Below, one piece after another: positions 50,080 through 62,094 of a DNA stretch of 64,000 bases. Position numbers and translations under genes: made by a program. How positions within the stretch are numbered: the first letter of the stretch is position 1; every line of letters starts with the position of its first letter. The notes beneath the pieces are model-generated. The model made no database searches and was not told the origin of the DNA. It saw nothing but the letters and a program-made list of their open reading frames with translations. Source of the DNA: Enchytraeus crypticus (taxonomy: Eukaryota; Annelida; Clitellata; Enchytraeida; Enchytraeidae); contig CAJHZI010000570.1 of the NCBI GenBank assembly GCA_905160935.1, positions 246,781-310,780 on the forward strand. Reading direction: 5' to 3'.

Positions 50080-50245
50080 CTAGCGCAACAAGCATCGAAA
50101 TAATGGTTAAACTACACACCTAGCGCAACAAGCATCAAAATAATGGTTAAAATCCATACCTAGCGCAAGAAATATCAAAATAATGGTTCAAATCCGCACA
50201 TGACGCTAAAAGCATTAAAATAATGGTTAAAATCCTCACATAATC
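50080..50245 (-). repeat. 40-bp minisatellite made from the 5' border of the minus-strand exon
   Basis: Four to five units. On the minus strand: TTGTTGCGCTAG (acceptor) then GTATGGATTTTAACC, against the true border TTGCGCTAG|GTACGGATTTGAACC, then ATTATTTTGATGC. Confidence 0.85.
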
Positions 50246-50515
50246 AATCAATCAATAAAAATTTAACGTCCAGTTCTTCGCCATAAGGCAATGTCATAAC
50301 GCAAAAACACTTCAATCTTTATTTCACACCCGTACCTTGAGTAATAAAATAAAATTACATAATAGTATTCAATTAAACCTGTATCCAGAGTAACAATCAC
50401 TTAAAAATATTTCTTCAAATCCGTGCTATAAACAGCAAAAGTCTGAATAATAATACAAATCAGTTTTTACATGTAGAGAAATCAGTACGATAAAATGATA
50501 ATTTGATTTATAATT

Positions 50516-50615
50516 GGTCTGGATGAATTGATCTGTAGTGATGTGGGCTGTGGGGACGTCCCTGACATCATTATTGTATGTGGAAACGGACGTGAAACCT
50601 TTATTAAATATATAT
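50516..50615 (+). mobile_element. SINE-like repeat S2
   Basis: TGGATGAATTGATCTGTAGTG, GGGGACGTCCCTGACATCA, GGAAACGGACGTGAAACC. Same as the right edge of the window (63921-64000). Confidence 0.7.
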
Positions 50616-50634
50616 ATTATATATATGCATATAT

Positions 50635-50708
<74 letters not shown>

Positions 50709-50762
50709 ATGTATATATATACATATTTTTGGACTGATTATCTCTTTACTTTGGACTGATTA

Positions 50763-50882
50763 TCTGGATTTTGGAATTTGCACCGTTTTTGAACCTTCTT
50801 TTGCTCGCCGGCTTGATTTTGTCTCAATAGTGCTCGATGTTGTCATTGATGACTGTAGCACTCTAATTGTTGTTATTATTAT
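50763..50882. repeat. Dispersed repeat H, reverse copy
   Basis: TTTGCTCGCCGGCTTGATTTTGTCTCAATAGTGC is the complement of 31030-31060. Confidence 0.7.
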
Positions 50883-51169
50883 TTTATAATTTACGTGCAC
50901 TTGTGTTTTGGGCTTAATAAAGATCTACATGACACATTTTGAGAAGGGGCTTATGATACCCCTCTCTAAACCGCTGCAGCAAACACCGGTACATATTACC
51001 TTCCCAGGGCCTTAAGGATATCTATTCGTTATTAACTGATCATAAAGTTGAATGTACTCCACTTTCTCACGAAGCAAACGTTACAACCGTTTCGGCATAC
51101 TCTCACCAATGCGTTAATTGGTCTACTTTATAACCTTGAACCTGCTGACACTAGTTGCACGTTATACAT

Positions 51170-51170
51170 T

Positions 51171-51212
<42 letters not shown>

Positions 51213-51225
51213 AGAGAGAGAGAGG
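51170..51225. repeat. (GA)n microsatellite
   Basis: AG run with one interruption. Confidence 0.95.
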
Positions 51226-51229
51226 ATAG

Positions 51230-53110
51230 ACGTAGTGAGTTTTGTGCATATATATTAGAGACTAAAGAGTTATCTGATACGCTATAGTAACTGGTAATTT
51301 AACCAGTACTGGTAGACGACACAAGGCTGGGTCAGGGTTTGGCATTTCTTTGATAAATTGACTTGCAGTCAACTCCTTTGTTGGCTAATATTTACAATGC
51401 ACCAGGGATAAGAAAACCCCGGTCATTCTTTATCATCATTTCACACCGCATCGCAAGTTAGATTTCTTGAGAGATTTTTCCTAGAAGTGACATTGAGAAT
51501 ATAGAGAAGTGGAGGCAGTGACCGTAGAAAGATTGATAGAAAAGGGCTGTAGCGAATTCTTTAATTATATTTTCAGTGGGCCTACAAGAGAGTGGGTGTG
51601 GCATCTTGGAGAGAAGCAGAAACACTAATATCAAAAGACACAGTAAGAAAAACAGTAAGAGAAACAGTGATATCAATCGATGAGAAAAATAGATGGAGAA
51701 AGAGAGACAGAGAGTGAGAGGAGAGGACGTAAAGTGGTGACAAGATCATGGAGATGAATGCGACGTAGAGTTAGGTAGTGGTGAACTGAATATCAAAAGG
51801 CTATGAGAGGCTATTGGTTATATGAATAAAAGTATTGAGTATGTGAGGATGCAAGAAATGGATACGGATGAAAGATTTAGAGGACAAATTTAGAGAAAAT
51901 TATATCGAGAAGAGAAAGGAAGAGATGACAGGCTATCGCAGAATGATAAAAATTGACTCAATGATTGGTTCATCTTCAAAATTGTCTTCCAGTTCGTGAA
52001 AACTTTAAACTTCTTTATAATGAATTACATATATTTAAAAGGTTTAGATTTAACAGGTTTAAGCTATATCCCTAACTTAACAACTGATTTCCATGATTAT
52101 AGGAAGCCCCGTAAAATATGGCAAAGGAAGCCCGTATTCTAGGCTTTTACGTTTTATACATCCAGCCAATCAACGGGGTTTCAATGCGAATTTAAATTTA
52201 GGATCGGTCGCGTGAAATAGAAACTCTAACGAGCCTTTCAGCGACAACACAAGGGTGCGAGAGTGAGGTAGAGGTGATACCGTGACTTAAATGAGTGAGG
52301 TAGAGCCTATATGTGATACCTTGACTTAAATGAGTGAGGTAGAACCGTAGAACCTACAGGTGATACCGTGACCTAAATTAGTGAGGTAGAGGTGATGCAG
52401 TGATTTAATGAGTGAGATGGAGCCTGGATGTTCATGATACCGTGACATTTTTAAAATACATCTTGAATGACTTTGAATTTTTTCTGGATGAGAAAGACAA
52501 CTTTTACAACTTTTCCTAACTTTTCCTAAATGGCTTGTAAAACTTTCAAGATCTCCTGATCTCTTATTTCACTGAATACGTAATGAATTGGAATAAACGT
52601 TATTGAACTACCAACTATATTAATGCTAAAATAAAAAAATCTTCTTAAAAACTATCATATGAATTAATAGAAAACCTTTAAGCATAATGTTAAAATGTTA
52701 AAAGCCTATGCCTTGGTTTTCATAGACACACCCATTAAATATCAATCTGTGAAAATGACAGTAGAACAAGTTTCAGATCAATACAGTAAAACACTTTTTC
52801 CATAACGCCACATAATTTGAAAACATTTTTTAGGTGCTTAGTGTCAGATCTAATAAATCCACCGGCTATTCATTGGATTTTCAATGCTTTTGTACCAATT
52901 TTTATTTTTCTGCATTTTCTCTTCCCATCTTACAGCGTTTGTTCGGGCCACTTAACTGGAAATATATAACCAAACATAATTACAAACAAATATATATAAC
53001 CAAACGTAATTACACTGTGTTTGTCTTGTTTTAAAATGCGACTGAGCAGGTACTGTGGAAAGCAAAGAGAAACGTAGCACAGATGACATTATTCTTATAA
53101 TCTTGTGCTA
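51230..53110. other. Intron of the minus-strand gene, middle part
   Basis: Mostly featureless AT-rich DNA. A degenerate array of about 40 bp (GAGTGAGGTAGAGGTGATACCGTGACTTAAAT) with four copies lies at 52255-52445. Confidence 0.6.
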
Positions 53111-53114
53111 TTGG

Positions 53115-53780
53115 ATACCATCTCTTTCTCTTAGTGCACTGCCTACTGGCAGGTCCATGGTACATAACGCCTCCACTCTTCTCTGTCTTCCGCCTTCCTC
53201 TACATTTCCACATATGAGTGGGTCTTTAAATCATCTAACATACCTAATCTCGGCCTGCCCCTGCCTCTTTTTCCTTCCATTCTACCTTCTATGACCTCTT
53301 TTAATAGACCTTCCCCCTTAGAATGTGTCCTATCCATCTCTTCATCCTATTTCATAGTACATTTATCAACTGTCTATCTGTGCCAACTCTCTCCAGGACT
53401 TCCTCATTTGTAACCTTTTGAGTCCAGCTAATCCTCTCCACTCTTCTCCAAACCACATTTTCAATGCCTCCAGTTTCCTAATATCTTTCTTCCTTAAGGT
53501 CCATGTTTCACATCCATGCAATAGCGTGGTCCAAACCAAAGTTTTCACTATCTCTATCTTTGTGTCTTTCTTTAGACTTTTTGTTAATAGTTCTTTTCTA
53601 CTACCAAAGGCCGCTTTTGCTTGTGCAATCCTACTGCATATTTCTGTCTCACATTTCCCATCACCGGTTATAGTATGACCCGAATATTTGAAACTCCTAA
53701 CCTGTTCCAATTTCGTACCATTTATTGTGATATTAACTTCACCTTTATTATTGGACACTCTTATAACCATAAGATGTGAT
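53115..53780 (-). mobile_element. LINE family D, 3' part
   Basis: From LGHTITDDG-equivalent (KYSGHTITGDGKCE) through LLHGCETWTLRKKD to the tail CTTAGTGCACTGCC. Truncated at 53780; frameshifted near 53450. Confidence 0.88.
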
Positions 53781-54110
53781 TAATTGAATTCAGTGGACCT
53801 TTGTGAATATATTAACTTGTTAATCGATGGTGTTTTCTTAATGGAGCGTGAAAGCAGAATGTAAATAGAAATATACTGTAGTTGGTCCTACCACTTGGCC
53901 GAAAGTTTTAGAGAGATCATATTGACTGTTTATGAATCATTATTGTCTCATTTTACGATAATTACCGGAATGATTTTGATAGATGTCTTGCTATGTCTGC
54001 GGCGGTGCAGACACTACGAACGCATGCATATTTAATATAAGCCAGTCACGCCTCCATAGTACAAGCACCGAAGTGAGTAGGATGTGGGATTTGTCGCATA
54101 AAACTAGACG

Positions 54111-54890
54111 CAGGGACGGATCCAGAAATTTTTTAAGGGGGGGGGCCGAAATTTTTTTTTGATAGTACACATTTTTTGCTTACGAAGTACGCCTTATTAT
54201 GCCTTCTTCGCCGAAGTACGCCTAGTTACGCCTTATTATGCCTTCTTCGGGACATGTGACGCAACCAGAAAAAATGCTATGGGGGGGCTCAACATTTTTC
54301 ACTACTGCGCTAGACTCTTAGATTGAGTGTATGTGTCCCCGTATTTTACTCCCCCACTCAAAGACGTACTAAAGTGATAGAAAACCTAAAATGCCTAAAT
54401 TCCTACATTTGTTTTGGAAAAAAGTAGGCCTACATTAATTTTTTCACCTCTGAAGAAACTCAGCTGATCTGTACGAATTGTAAAAGTGACCTAATTTTGG
54501 CTGTAGGGGGCTTATACCGTCCCAGTCAAGGCTGTTTGCACCACTGCTCTGGAACAGAATTCACATTTTTTACTTACACTCTCTTTCCTCTTATAGGCCT
54601 ACAGTGGCTAAAGTGAAAATTGAGAGCTAGTGAAACGATCAACATTTTTCGGGTCCTCTTCCATTATACAGGGCTCCTAGGATAACAAATACGGGCCCCA
54701 AATTCCATATTTGAACTAGTTGAATTGAGTTCCCTCTCGTACCCGCAACCACCCCCCCCCCCCCTCTAATCACTGCCCTTACAAACATATTGACACAGAA
54801 ATAGCCATAGAAACGATTAAAATATAGTTTAAATTTTTTTATCGCCGGGCCTAAGGGGGGTGCCCGGGCCCCCCCCTGGATCCGCTACTG
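54111..54890. mobile_element. Non-autonomous hAT element with perfect 8-bp target duplication
   Basis: Ends CAGGGACGGATCCAG and CTGGATCCGCTACTG; flanking ACTAGACG on both sides is identical. Sister of 4083-4937 with poly-G/poly-C runs near each end. No transposase. Confidence 0.93.
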
Positions 54891-55717
54891 ACTAGACGTA
54901 TAATTAGCGAGGCACTGTACAATATCATGATCGCTTACAGCATACTGTATGTCGCATAACTACATGACGATACTCTTTTATAATTAAAAATGCAATACGA
55001 GGACAACGGGAAACAACCTCAGAAGCGTATATGCTCCGAGCTAAGGCCCAAGGGTTGTATCAACATTTGGTAAAATAAGACCTTGCGATGGTAATAACAT
55101 GTTGACTATCACTTTGTTCTATTTCAGCAATCAGACTTTGCGTTTTAAAAATTTATCTTGGGCCTGACACTTTGCAGACTATAGAATAGAGTGGGAGTAA
55201 GGAACAGGTTTCATTCATTATAAACCATTCAGTACAACTATGGGATGCAAATCTTGCAACCACAACTCCCTGTCATCCTAATACTCTCTTATTTCTAGGG
55301 TTATTGTTCTTCAAATAATACCAAAGTCGTAGTGACTACTAGCCTGTACTTTGTACTAGCATGTACAAAGCGACTACAAAATCGTAGTCGCTTTATAGAT
55401 GCGGTTCCTCAAATAACTTTAAACGACTGTGAATATAAATAGCCTTAAACAAGTTTGCTTTCATTGCAAAAAAACCTGCAATGAGGATTCCGTTCATATA
55501 TAATATTTCAAATTGATTGTATTCAGTTGGTATGGGTGTTAGTGAATGAATCTTGCAGCCAGACGGCTAACTTATCAGTCCGCCTGCTAATAATATCAAG
55601 GTGACGGTTCTAAACCCAATCGCATCATCTCTGACAATGCACTTGCGGCCAAAATGTCAAACTTAGTTTTATAGCATCTTTTATAATTCGTTGCTGGTAT
55701 ATTGAATTGGAAAAGAG

Positions 55718-55935
55718 TTGGATATGACACATTCTAAGGTGGCAGGTCTGTTAATAGAGATCATAGAAGGTAGAATGGAAGGAAATAGAGGCAGAGGCAG
55801 GCCGAGATTAGGAATGTTAGATGATTTAAAGACCCATTCATATGTGGAAATGAAAAGGAAAGTGGAAGACAGAGAAGAGTGGAGGCGTTATATACCATGG
55901 ACCTGCCAGTAGGCTGTACACTAAGAGATACTGAA
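55718..55935 (+). mobile_element. LINE family D 3' end, + oriented
   Basis: EIIEGRMEGNRGRGRPRLG, MLDDLKTHSYVEMKRK, WRRYIPWTCQ and stop, then CAGTAGGCTGTACACTAAGAGA. Ends 22 bp from the donor of exon A on the other strand. Confidence 0.9.
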
Positions 55936-55957
55936 TGATTGCTTAATCCTTCCTTAC

Positions 55958-56171
55958 CAGAATTGAAGTTGGTGAACCGCGCGGCAGAGCCCTCAGTTAG
56001 AACTATAAGGTTGGCGTCCTCGATGAAGGCGACGCTCTCCAGCCTCTGGAAGACCTTAACCTCAAAGAGTCTGGGACTGAACTTGAGTGACCTCTGAGCG
56101 GTGGAGTCTGTAAGTGTGGACTCAGCGGAGGACTTGTAGCGGTTGTAGCACGCCTGGAATATACTCCGCAT
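55958..56171 (-). CDS. Unidentified minus-strand gene, exon A
   Basis: ATG at 56171 opens MRSIFQACYNRYKSSAES, later FSPRLFEVKVFQRLESVAF and ANLIVLTEGSAARFTNFNS. Donor G|GTAAGG is strong; phase 1 fits exon B. A TGTGCTAG acceptor-like site lies just 3 bp before the ATG, so this may be an internal exon. Not recognised; the beta-strand-like VAFIEDANLIVLTEGS could be a propeller blade, which is only a guess. Confidence 0.75.
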
Positions 56172-56179
56172 TATCTAGC

Positions 56180-56480
56180 ACAATCAATCAATCCTTCAAT
56201 CAATCACTGGTGACTTATTTGTTGTTGTCGTCTCATTGTGAAGTTGTGATTTGAAATAAGATATCAATAAATTAATCAATATTTAATCTATCAGTCAGTT
56301 GACGTTTAATGGATCAACTAAGCAAACAATCAACCACTTAAATAGTAAATCATCAGTGAATCAACTAACTACTCAATCAATCAATCATCAGTCAATCAAC
56401 TAATCAACTAATCAACCAAATCAGGCAATCAATCAACTATTAAATACATCATGATTCAATCAATTGAGTGTTGGTTTGGT
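56180..56480. repeat. (CAAT)-rich degenerate tract
   Basis: Repeated AATCAATCAAT and variants just upstream of exon A. Confidence 0.8.
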
Positions 56481-56639
56481 TTAGTTGTGGATTTTTAACG
56501 ATTGTAGAGAGCTTGGCATACACTATTCATTATCTTTTACAACAAATTAAACAATCATTAATAAATTTATTCGTTATTAGGCAATCAGTAAATTCATACA
56601 GAGTCAATTCAGTGAGGATATCTGAAGATGAACACCAAT

Positions 56640-57330
56640 GATGAGCAAAATACTTTTCGAAAGTATTTCAAAATAGGCCTAATAATTGGCCTAGTTATAG
56701 GCCTACTTTTGAAAATACTTTTTAAAGTATTTTGAAAATATTAAAATAAAATACTATGCAAAAGTCTTTTAAAAAGCTAAAATATTGTTTAAATATTTGT
56801 AAAATTTAACAAACATTTAAATATGTCATTCTTTCAGAATATATAAAATAAGAAATTTCATTTATTTTACTTTGCTTTTAAGTTTGAAAAACAGATCATA
56901 TCTTAAGATCAGACTAACATAGATGCAAGACTTTTCTTTAAATTTATTTAAAATAAGATAATAATTAGTTAACGATAAAGTAACATTATGAAAAATTAAT
57001 TAAGATGAGTTTCATTTAATTAAAATATATTCGAAATAGAATTTACACACGTTGCCTGCTAAACAATCAAGAACCAAAACTGATTCCTAAATATAAATAA
57101 TAACTTTCGTTCAATTTAGGTTTTCACATTGAGTGAACAAAATTTAAGGTAGCTAAATTTAAAACAAAACATTAAATAAAAGTATTTTAAGGTAAAGAGA
57201 ATTTTGAAAAGACTTCAAAATATTTTTAAAAGTATTTGAAAATACTTTTAAGAGTATTTTGAAAATATAGAATAAATGAATATTTTCTATTTTGCAAATA
57301 TTTTTCTATATTGAATTTACTTTAGTGCCC
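56640..57330. repeat. Possible repeat with inverted ends (TACTTTTAAAAGTATTT-rich)
   Basis: CACCAATGATGAGCAAAATACTTTTCGAAAGTATTT at the left and AAATATTTTTCTATATT..TAGTGCCCATCACTG at the right look like distant inverted ends (GATGAGCA / TGCCCATC), with AAAGTATTT words at both ends and AT-rich DNA between. May be a hAT-type element. Confidence 0.45.
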
Positions 57331-57509
57331 ATCACTGCGGAGCAAACGTGTATATAAAATATACATGTATATCTCGTTATCGTATTAATCATAATCAAAC
57401 AATTAATTTGACATATTATAATTCATTATGAAAAGGAATCAGTTTTTCAATTATCAATTAATCGCACATAGCAAATAAAAAATTAAAATGATCAAATCAT
57501 TAAATACAT

Positions 57510-57745
57510 TTCTCTCTCTCTCACTCACTCCCTCTCTCTCTCTCTCTCTTAGTACATTGCCTGTTGGCATGTCCATGGCATATAACGCATCCACTCTTCT
57601 CTGTCTTCCGTTTTCCTCTTCATTCCCACATATGAGAGGATCTTTAAATAAATAAAAACATTCCTAATGTCGGCTTGCTTCTGCCTCTTTTTCCTTCCAT
57701 TCTACTTTCTATGACTTCGTTTAGTAGACCTCCCCCTTATGGCCG
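57510..57745 (-). mobile_element. LINE family D 3' end with (CT)n tail
   Basis: (CT)n then TTAGTACATTGCCTGTTGGCA.. following the order of 13560-13745, moderately decayed. Confidence 0.8.
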
Positions 57746-58048
57746 TAGTTACTAGTTAGGTAATCAAGTGTTTAAACATCAAAAGTTGCGTAAACTACAG
57801 ATTCGTCACAATTTGATATTCTGCAAGCTTGAATCGGTGTGCAAAGTAATGCAAAGCTCTGTGCGCCTGTTTTCGGGCGTTTAAACAGTTGACATGCTAC
57901 ATGTATACGCTGATTACGAAATAATATTCTGACTTTGTTTACGAAGTAAGCTGATTGGTCAATCAGCCTAAAGGACAGCGCTGTGATTGGCTGACCGACA
58001 TAATTTTGGCGGTTGACCTTGTAGTTAATAACCACGCAACATTTCTTA

Positions 58049-59276
58049 CAGTGGCCATACACGATACGATTTATTGTACAATTTATCTGTACAGATAAAT
58101 TGTACAATAAATTGTACAATAAATTTGATCGTGTGTGGGCAAAACTGACGGGAAAACTGACGAGAGAACTGATGACCTTGATTGCCCACACACGATACGA
58201 TTTATCTGTACAGATACAATATTGCCCACACACGGTCAGTTATATTGTACAATTTATTGTACAATTTATCTGTACAGATAAATCTGTACAGATAAATTGT
58301 ATATATGATAAATTGTACAATAAATTGTACAATATAACTGACCGTGTGTGGGCAATATTGTACAATATAACTGACGAGTGTCAGTTTTCAAAACTGTCGG
58401 GAAAACCATCCAATTTAACTGTTCAGATATCTGAACAGTTAAATCGTATCGTGTGTGGACGATCAACAAATTATTGTACAATAAGTTTGTCGACATGCTC
58501 CGCCCACAATGACTTCTGGCGCGCTTGCCGGCCTAAGCTTATTGTTGTTGAGTTATTTAATTAAGATAAAAGTAGGCCCATATAATAATAATGCAATATT
58601 ATTACTTTTGACAAGCAGAATTAATAATAAAAAAATATGCATCACAATTAAATTTCCATATTGAACTCTTTCATTAAGCTAATTAAAGTTTATAAAAAGT
58701 CATTGTAACAAATGTATACGGCAATATAAATATCTCAACGAAAAATATCAGAATTATGCGCATTTTTAACACATTCATTTATTTTACATCAATTATTTAC
58801 ATAATTCACTTATTTTACCGCGCTTTTATATTCTCTCTCTTTAATGAACGATCAATAAACAGGCCGTACAAAGGCCCATTAAAAAGGAGTCTATATATAA
58901 TTAAGAGTCCTCTCTCAATTTACTAGTCCGTAGAATTATGACGATGTAGATGATGATGATTACAATAATTATGACGATAATGATGTATGAAAATTATGAT
59001 GATAATGATGAAGATGATGATGATAATAATTTTGATGATGATGATATTTATGTATAATTACTATCAAGATACGATGCTATTAAGTGCTATTATCAGTTAG
59101 ATCTTCCTGATATTATTTAGCTAATAAGACAAAGTATGCACTCGCCTTTCGTTTTCGATCCATTTCGATTACTACTGCTTATAAATAGAAAACCTGTCCA
59201 ATAATTGATCCGGATATATTTCATGTAGCCAATATAGGCGCCATATATACGTATATACCAACATGTATATATACAC

Positions 59277-59373
<97 letters not shown>

Positions 59374-59978
59374 TATAAATAACGGCACACTGGGTAAGGA
59401 AGCATAGCTGCTTGTTTAAGGCTCATTTCCTCCTTCCTCTCCATGCTTATTATAAACTTATTATTAATCGTTACCTTTTGATGGCGCATCAATTGCAGCC
59501 GGCACGGATCTAAGAATAACATTTCATCACCCTGGGATTTTTCCCCTCTTAAGCTGTCAACACTCGGTCTTCCAAGGTGGTCACCCACAAAGTACTAACC
59601 GAGGTCGTTGTAGCTTAACTTCGATAAATTACGCGCAAATAAACCAAGTGCGCTAAATCCCGCCGTAAGACGTACTGTAGACTGTAATATTTTGGTTGAC
59701 TGTTATTAATCACGTGCTCTACAAATTGGAAATGATTGACAGCTAATTAGCATAACTGTTCAGATATCTGAACAGTTAAATTTGACCGTGTATGGGCGAG
59801 CATCAGTTTTATCTGCAGATAAATTTGATCGTGTGTGGGCGATACAGATTTATTGTACAATTTATCTGTACAGATAAATTGTACAATAAATTGTACAATA
59901 AATTTGACCGTGTGTGGGCGATACAGATTTATTGTACAATTTATCTGTACAGATAAATCGTATCGTGTATGGCCACTG
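58049..59978. mobile_element. Palindrome-rich PIF/Harbinger-like non-autonomous element
   Basis: Ends CAGTGGCCATACACGATACG / CGTATCGTGTATGGCCACTG, both flanked by TTA. Each end is an array of short palindromes (TTTATCTGTACAGATAAA, ATTGTACAAT, AACTGTTCAGATATCTGAAC) separated by ATCGTGTGTGGGC. The middle holds (GAT)n, a long (TA)n and a repeat E copy. No transposase. The 3-bp duplication and length suit Harbinger, but two nested elements are also possible. Confidence 0.75.
59400..59665. repeat. Dispersed repeat E, partial copy
   Basis: ATCGTTACCTTTTGATGGCG, GCAGCCGGCACGGATCTAAG, ..GTGCGCTAAATCCCGCC, more diverged than the copies at 16238 and 61757. Confidence 0.75.
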
Positions 59979-60059
59979 TTAGAGAATACCAAAAAATTCA
60001 GAACAATAGTTTACCAACAACAGAGGTTTAAACTATCAACTGATCAAGAAAAAGTAAAT

Positions 60060-60345
60060 TCCAGTATTAGAATGTATCCTATCCAACTCTTCTTCCTATT
60101 ACTTAATGAATTCAGCAACTATCTATTTGTACCAACTATATCCAGAACTTCCTCATTTGTAACATTTTGTGTTCAGCTAATCCTTTCAATTATTATCCAT
60201 ATCCACGTTTTCAATGCCTCAAATTTCCTGAAATCTTCTTACTTATGGTCTATATTTCACACCACCTTAATAGCGTGGTCCATAACAAGGCTATCATTAT
60301 CTCTATCTTTTCTCTATCTCTACATCAAGGTTTTCACTACATTTA
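60060..60345 (-). mobile_element. LINE family D, decayed fragment
   Basis: AGAATGTATCCTATCCAACTC..AACTTCCTCATTTGTAAC..ATAGCGTGGTCCATAAC parallels 13755-13995. Confidence 0.75.
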
Positions 60346-60407
60346 ATTTAAAGACAACTTATGAAGTCAATTATATATAAATGTATAAATCTATATATCT
60401 ATATATA

Positions 60408-61176
60408 CAGACTGGGGCAAAAAAATAAATCCCCTAGCGAAATCTCAATAACTTTAAGAAAACTCAAAATATCGCTACGAAATTTTCGGAGCTTCTAGGG
60501 GAGGAACTTATGCGTATATCCTGCAAAATTTGATGAAACTATTTTCATTAGTTACGAAATTACAGCATTTCTACGAGAAAAGTGAAAATCGTACGAAATC
60601 AATTTTAACAAGGCTTTTCGGAATGTCAGTCGTTCCTTTTAAAGAAAATAACGAGCCTGAAAAGGACCGTTTACTTAAGTGGTGGAGTTTAAGCATGCAC
60701 TACCTTGTTAGCTACTCCAATAAATGATGCTTAAAATTCGTTCTTATGTTAAAATTATTATTAAATTTTGAAGAAAATGTCCTGTACTTTTGTTTAAAAA
60801 AGCCTTGTTAAGATCGATTTTAACATTTTTTAGAAGAAACGCTGTATTTTTGTTACTTCTGAATATATTTTCACCAAATTTGCACGATAAGTGTAGAAAT
60901 TCCTCCTCTGGAGGCTCTGAAAATTTTGTAAAACTATTTTGAGTTTTGTCCAAGTTATTAAGACTTTTGGCAAAAAAAGCCTTGTTAAAACTGATTTTGC
61001 AATTTTCTCGTAGAAACGCTGTAATATTTTTTCTGCTCAATAGATTTTCATAAAATTTTCAGGATATACGCAGAAATACCTCTTCTAGACGCTCCGCAAA
61101 TTTCGTAGAGAAATTTTGAGTTTTCTTAAAGTTATTGAGATCTCGCTAGGGGATTATTTTTTTTTGCCCCAGTCTG
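60408..61176 (+). mobile_element. Mariner-like element with CAGACTGGGGCAAAA ends
   Basis: Terminal inverted repeats of about 70 bp, TA-rich flanks. Holds the end of an ORF (VVPFKENNEPEKDRLLKWW.. stop at 60727) and several internal inverted copies of GCCTTGTTAAAATTGATTTCG. Class inferred from the ends only. Confidence 0.7.
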
Positions 61177-61243
61177 TATATTTACAGGCCTCTCTATATA
61201 TATATAATTTATCAATTGTATATATATGTATATATACTGTATA

Positions 61244-61278
<35 letters not shown>

Positions 61279-61279
61279 A

Positions 61280-61341
<62 letters not shown>

Positions 61342-61345
<4 letters not shown>

Positions 61346-61698
61346 TTAATAATAATTTTAACATAAGAACGAATTTTAAGCATCATTTATTGGAGTAGCT
61401 AACAAGGTAGTGCACGCTTAAACTCCACCACTTAAGTAAACGGTCCTTTTCAGGCTCGTTATTTTCTTTAAAAGGAACGACTGACATTTCGAAAAGCCTT
61501 GTTAAAATTGATTTCGTACGATTTTCACTTTTCTCGTAGAAATGCTGTAATTTCGTAACTAATGAAAATAGTTTCATCAAATTTTGCAGGATATACGCAT
61601 AAGTTCCTCCCCTAGAAGCTCCGAAAATTTCGTAGCGATATTTTGAGTTTTCTTAAAGTTATTGAGATTTCGCTAGGGGATTTATTTTTTTGCCCCAG

Positions 61699-61702
<4 letters not shown>
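61342..61702 (-). mobile_element. Inverted partial copy of 60408-60770
   Basis: Nearly identical to the left 360 bp of the previous element in opposite orientation, with one (TA)n tract between them. Confidence 0.88.
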
Positions 61703-61753
<51 letters not shown>

Positions 61754-61756
61754 TTT

Positions 61757-62074
61757 TTACTATTCCGTATAGTTACACACATGACATACCGCATGTGTTT
61801 ACAATGTTTCCTTTCTTAAGTTTCTGTTTTTGTAGTTTTCGTTATTTCCTCCATTCCTTTCCATGGTTATTAGTAATCGTTGCCTTTTGTTGGCGCTCCA
61901 ATAGCAGCCGGCGCGGATTTAAGAATAACCTCCAACACCCTGGGGATTGTTTACTTTCAAAGCTGTCTACACGCGGTCTTCCAAAGTGGTCGCCCACAAT
62001 TTACTAACCGCGTGCTGCGTGGCTTTACTTCGTTCAACTGACGCGCAGCTTAACTGAGTGCGCTAAATCCCCCC
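61757..62074. repeat. Dispersed repeat E, copy 3
   Basis: Near-identical to 16238-16555. Confidence 0.85.
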
Positions 62075-62094
62075 TAAAAATATATATATATAGG

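Noticed and set aside
57772..58564. 150-aa ORFs on both strands
   Set aside because: They run through a palindrome array, which reads alike on both strands.
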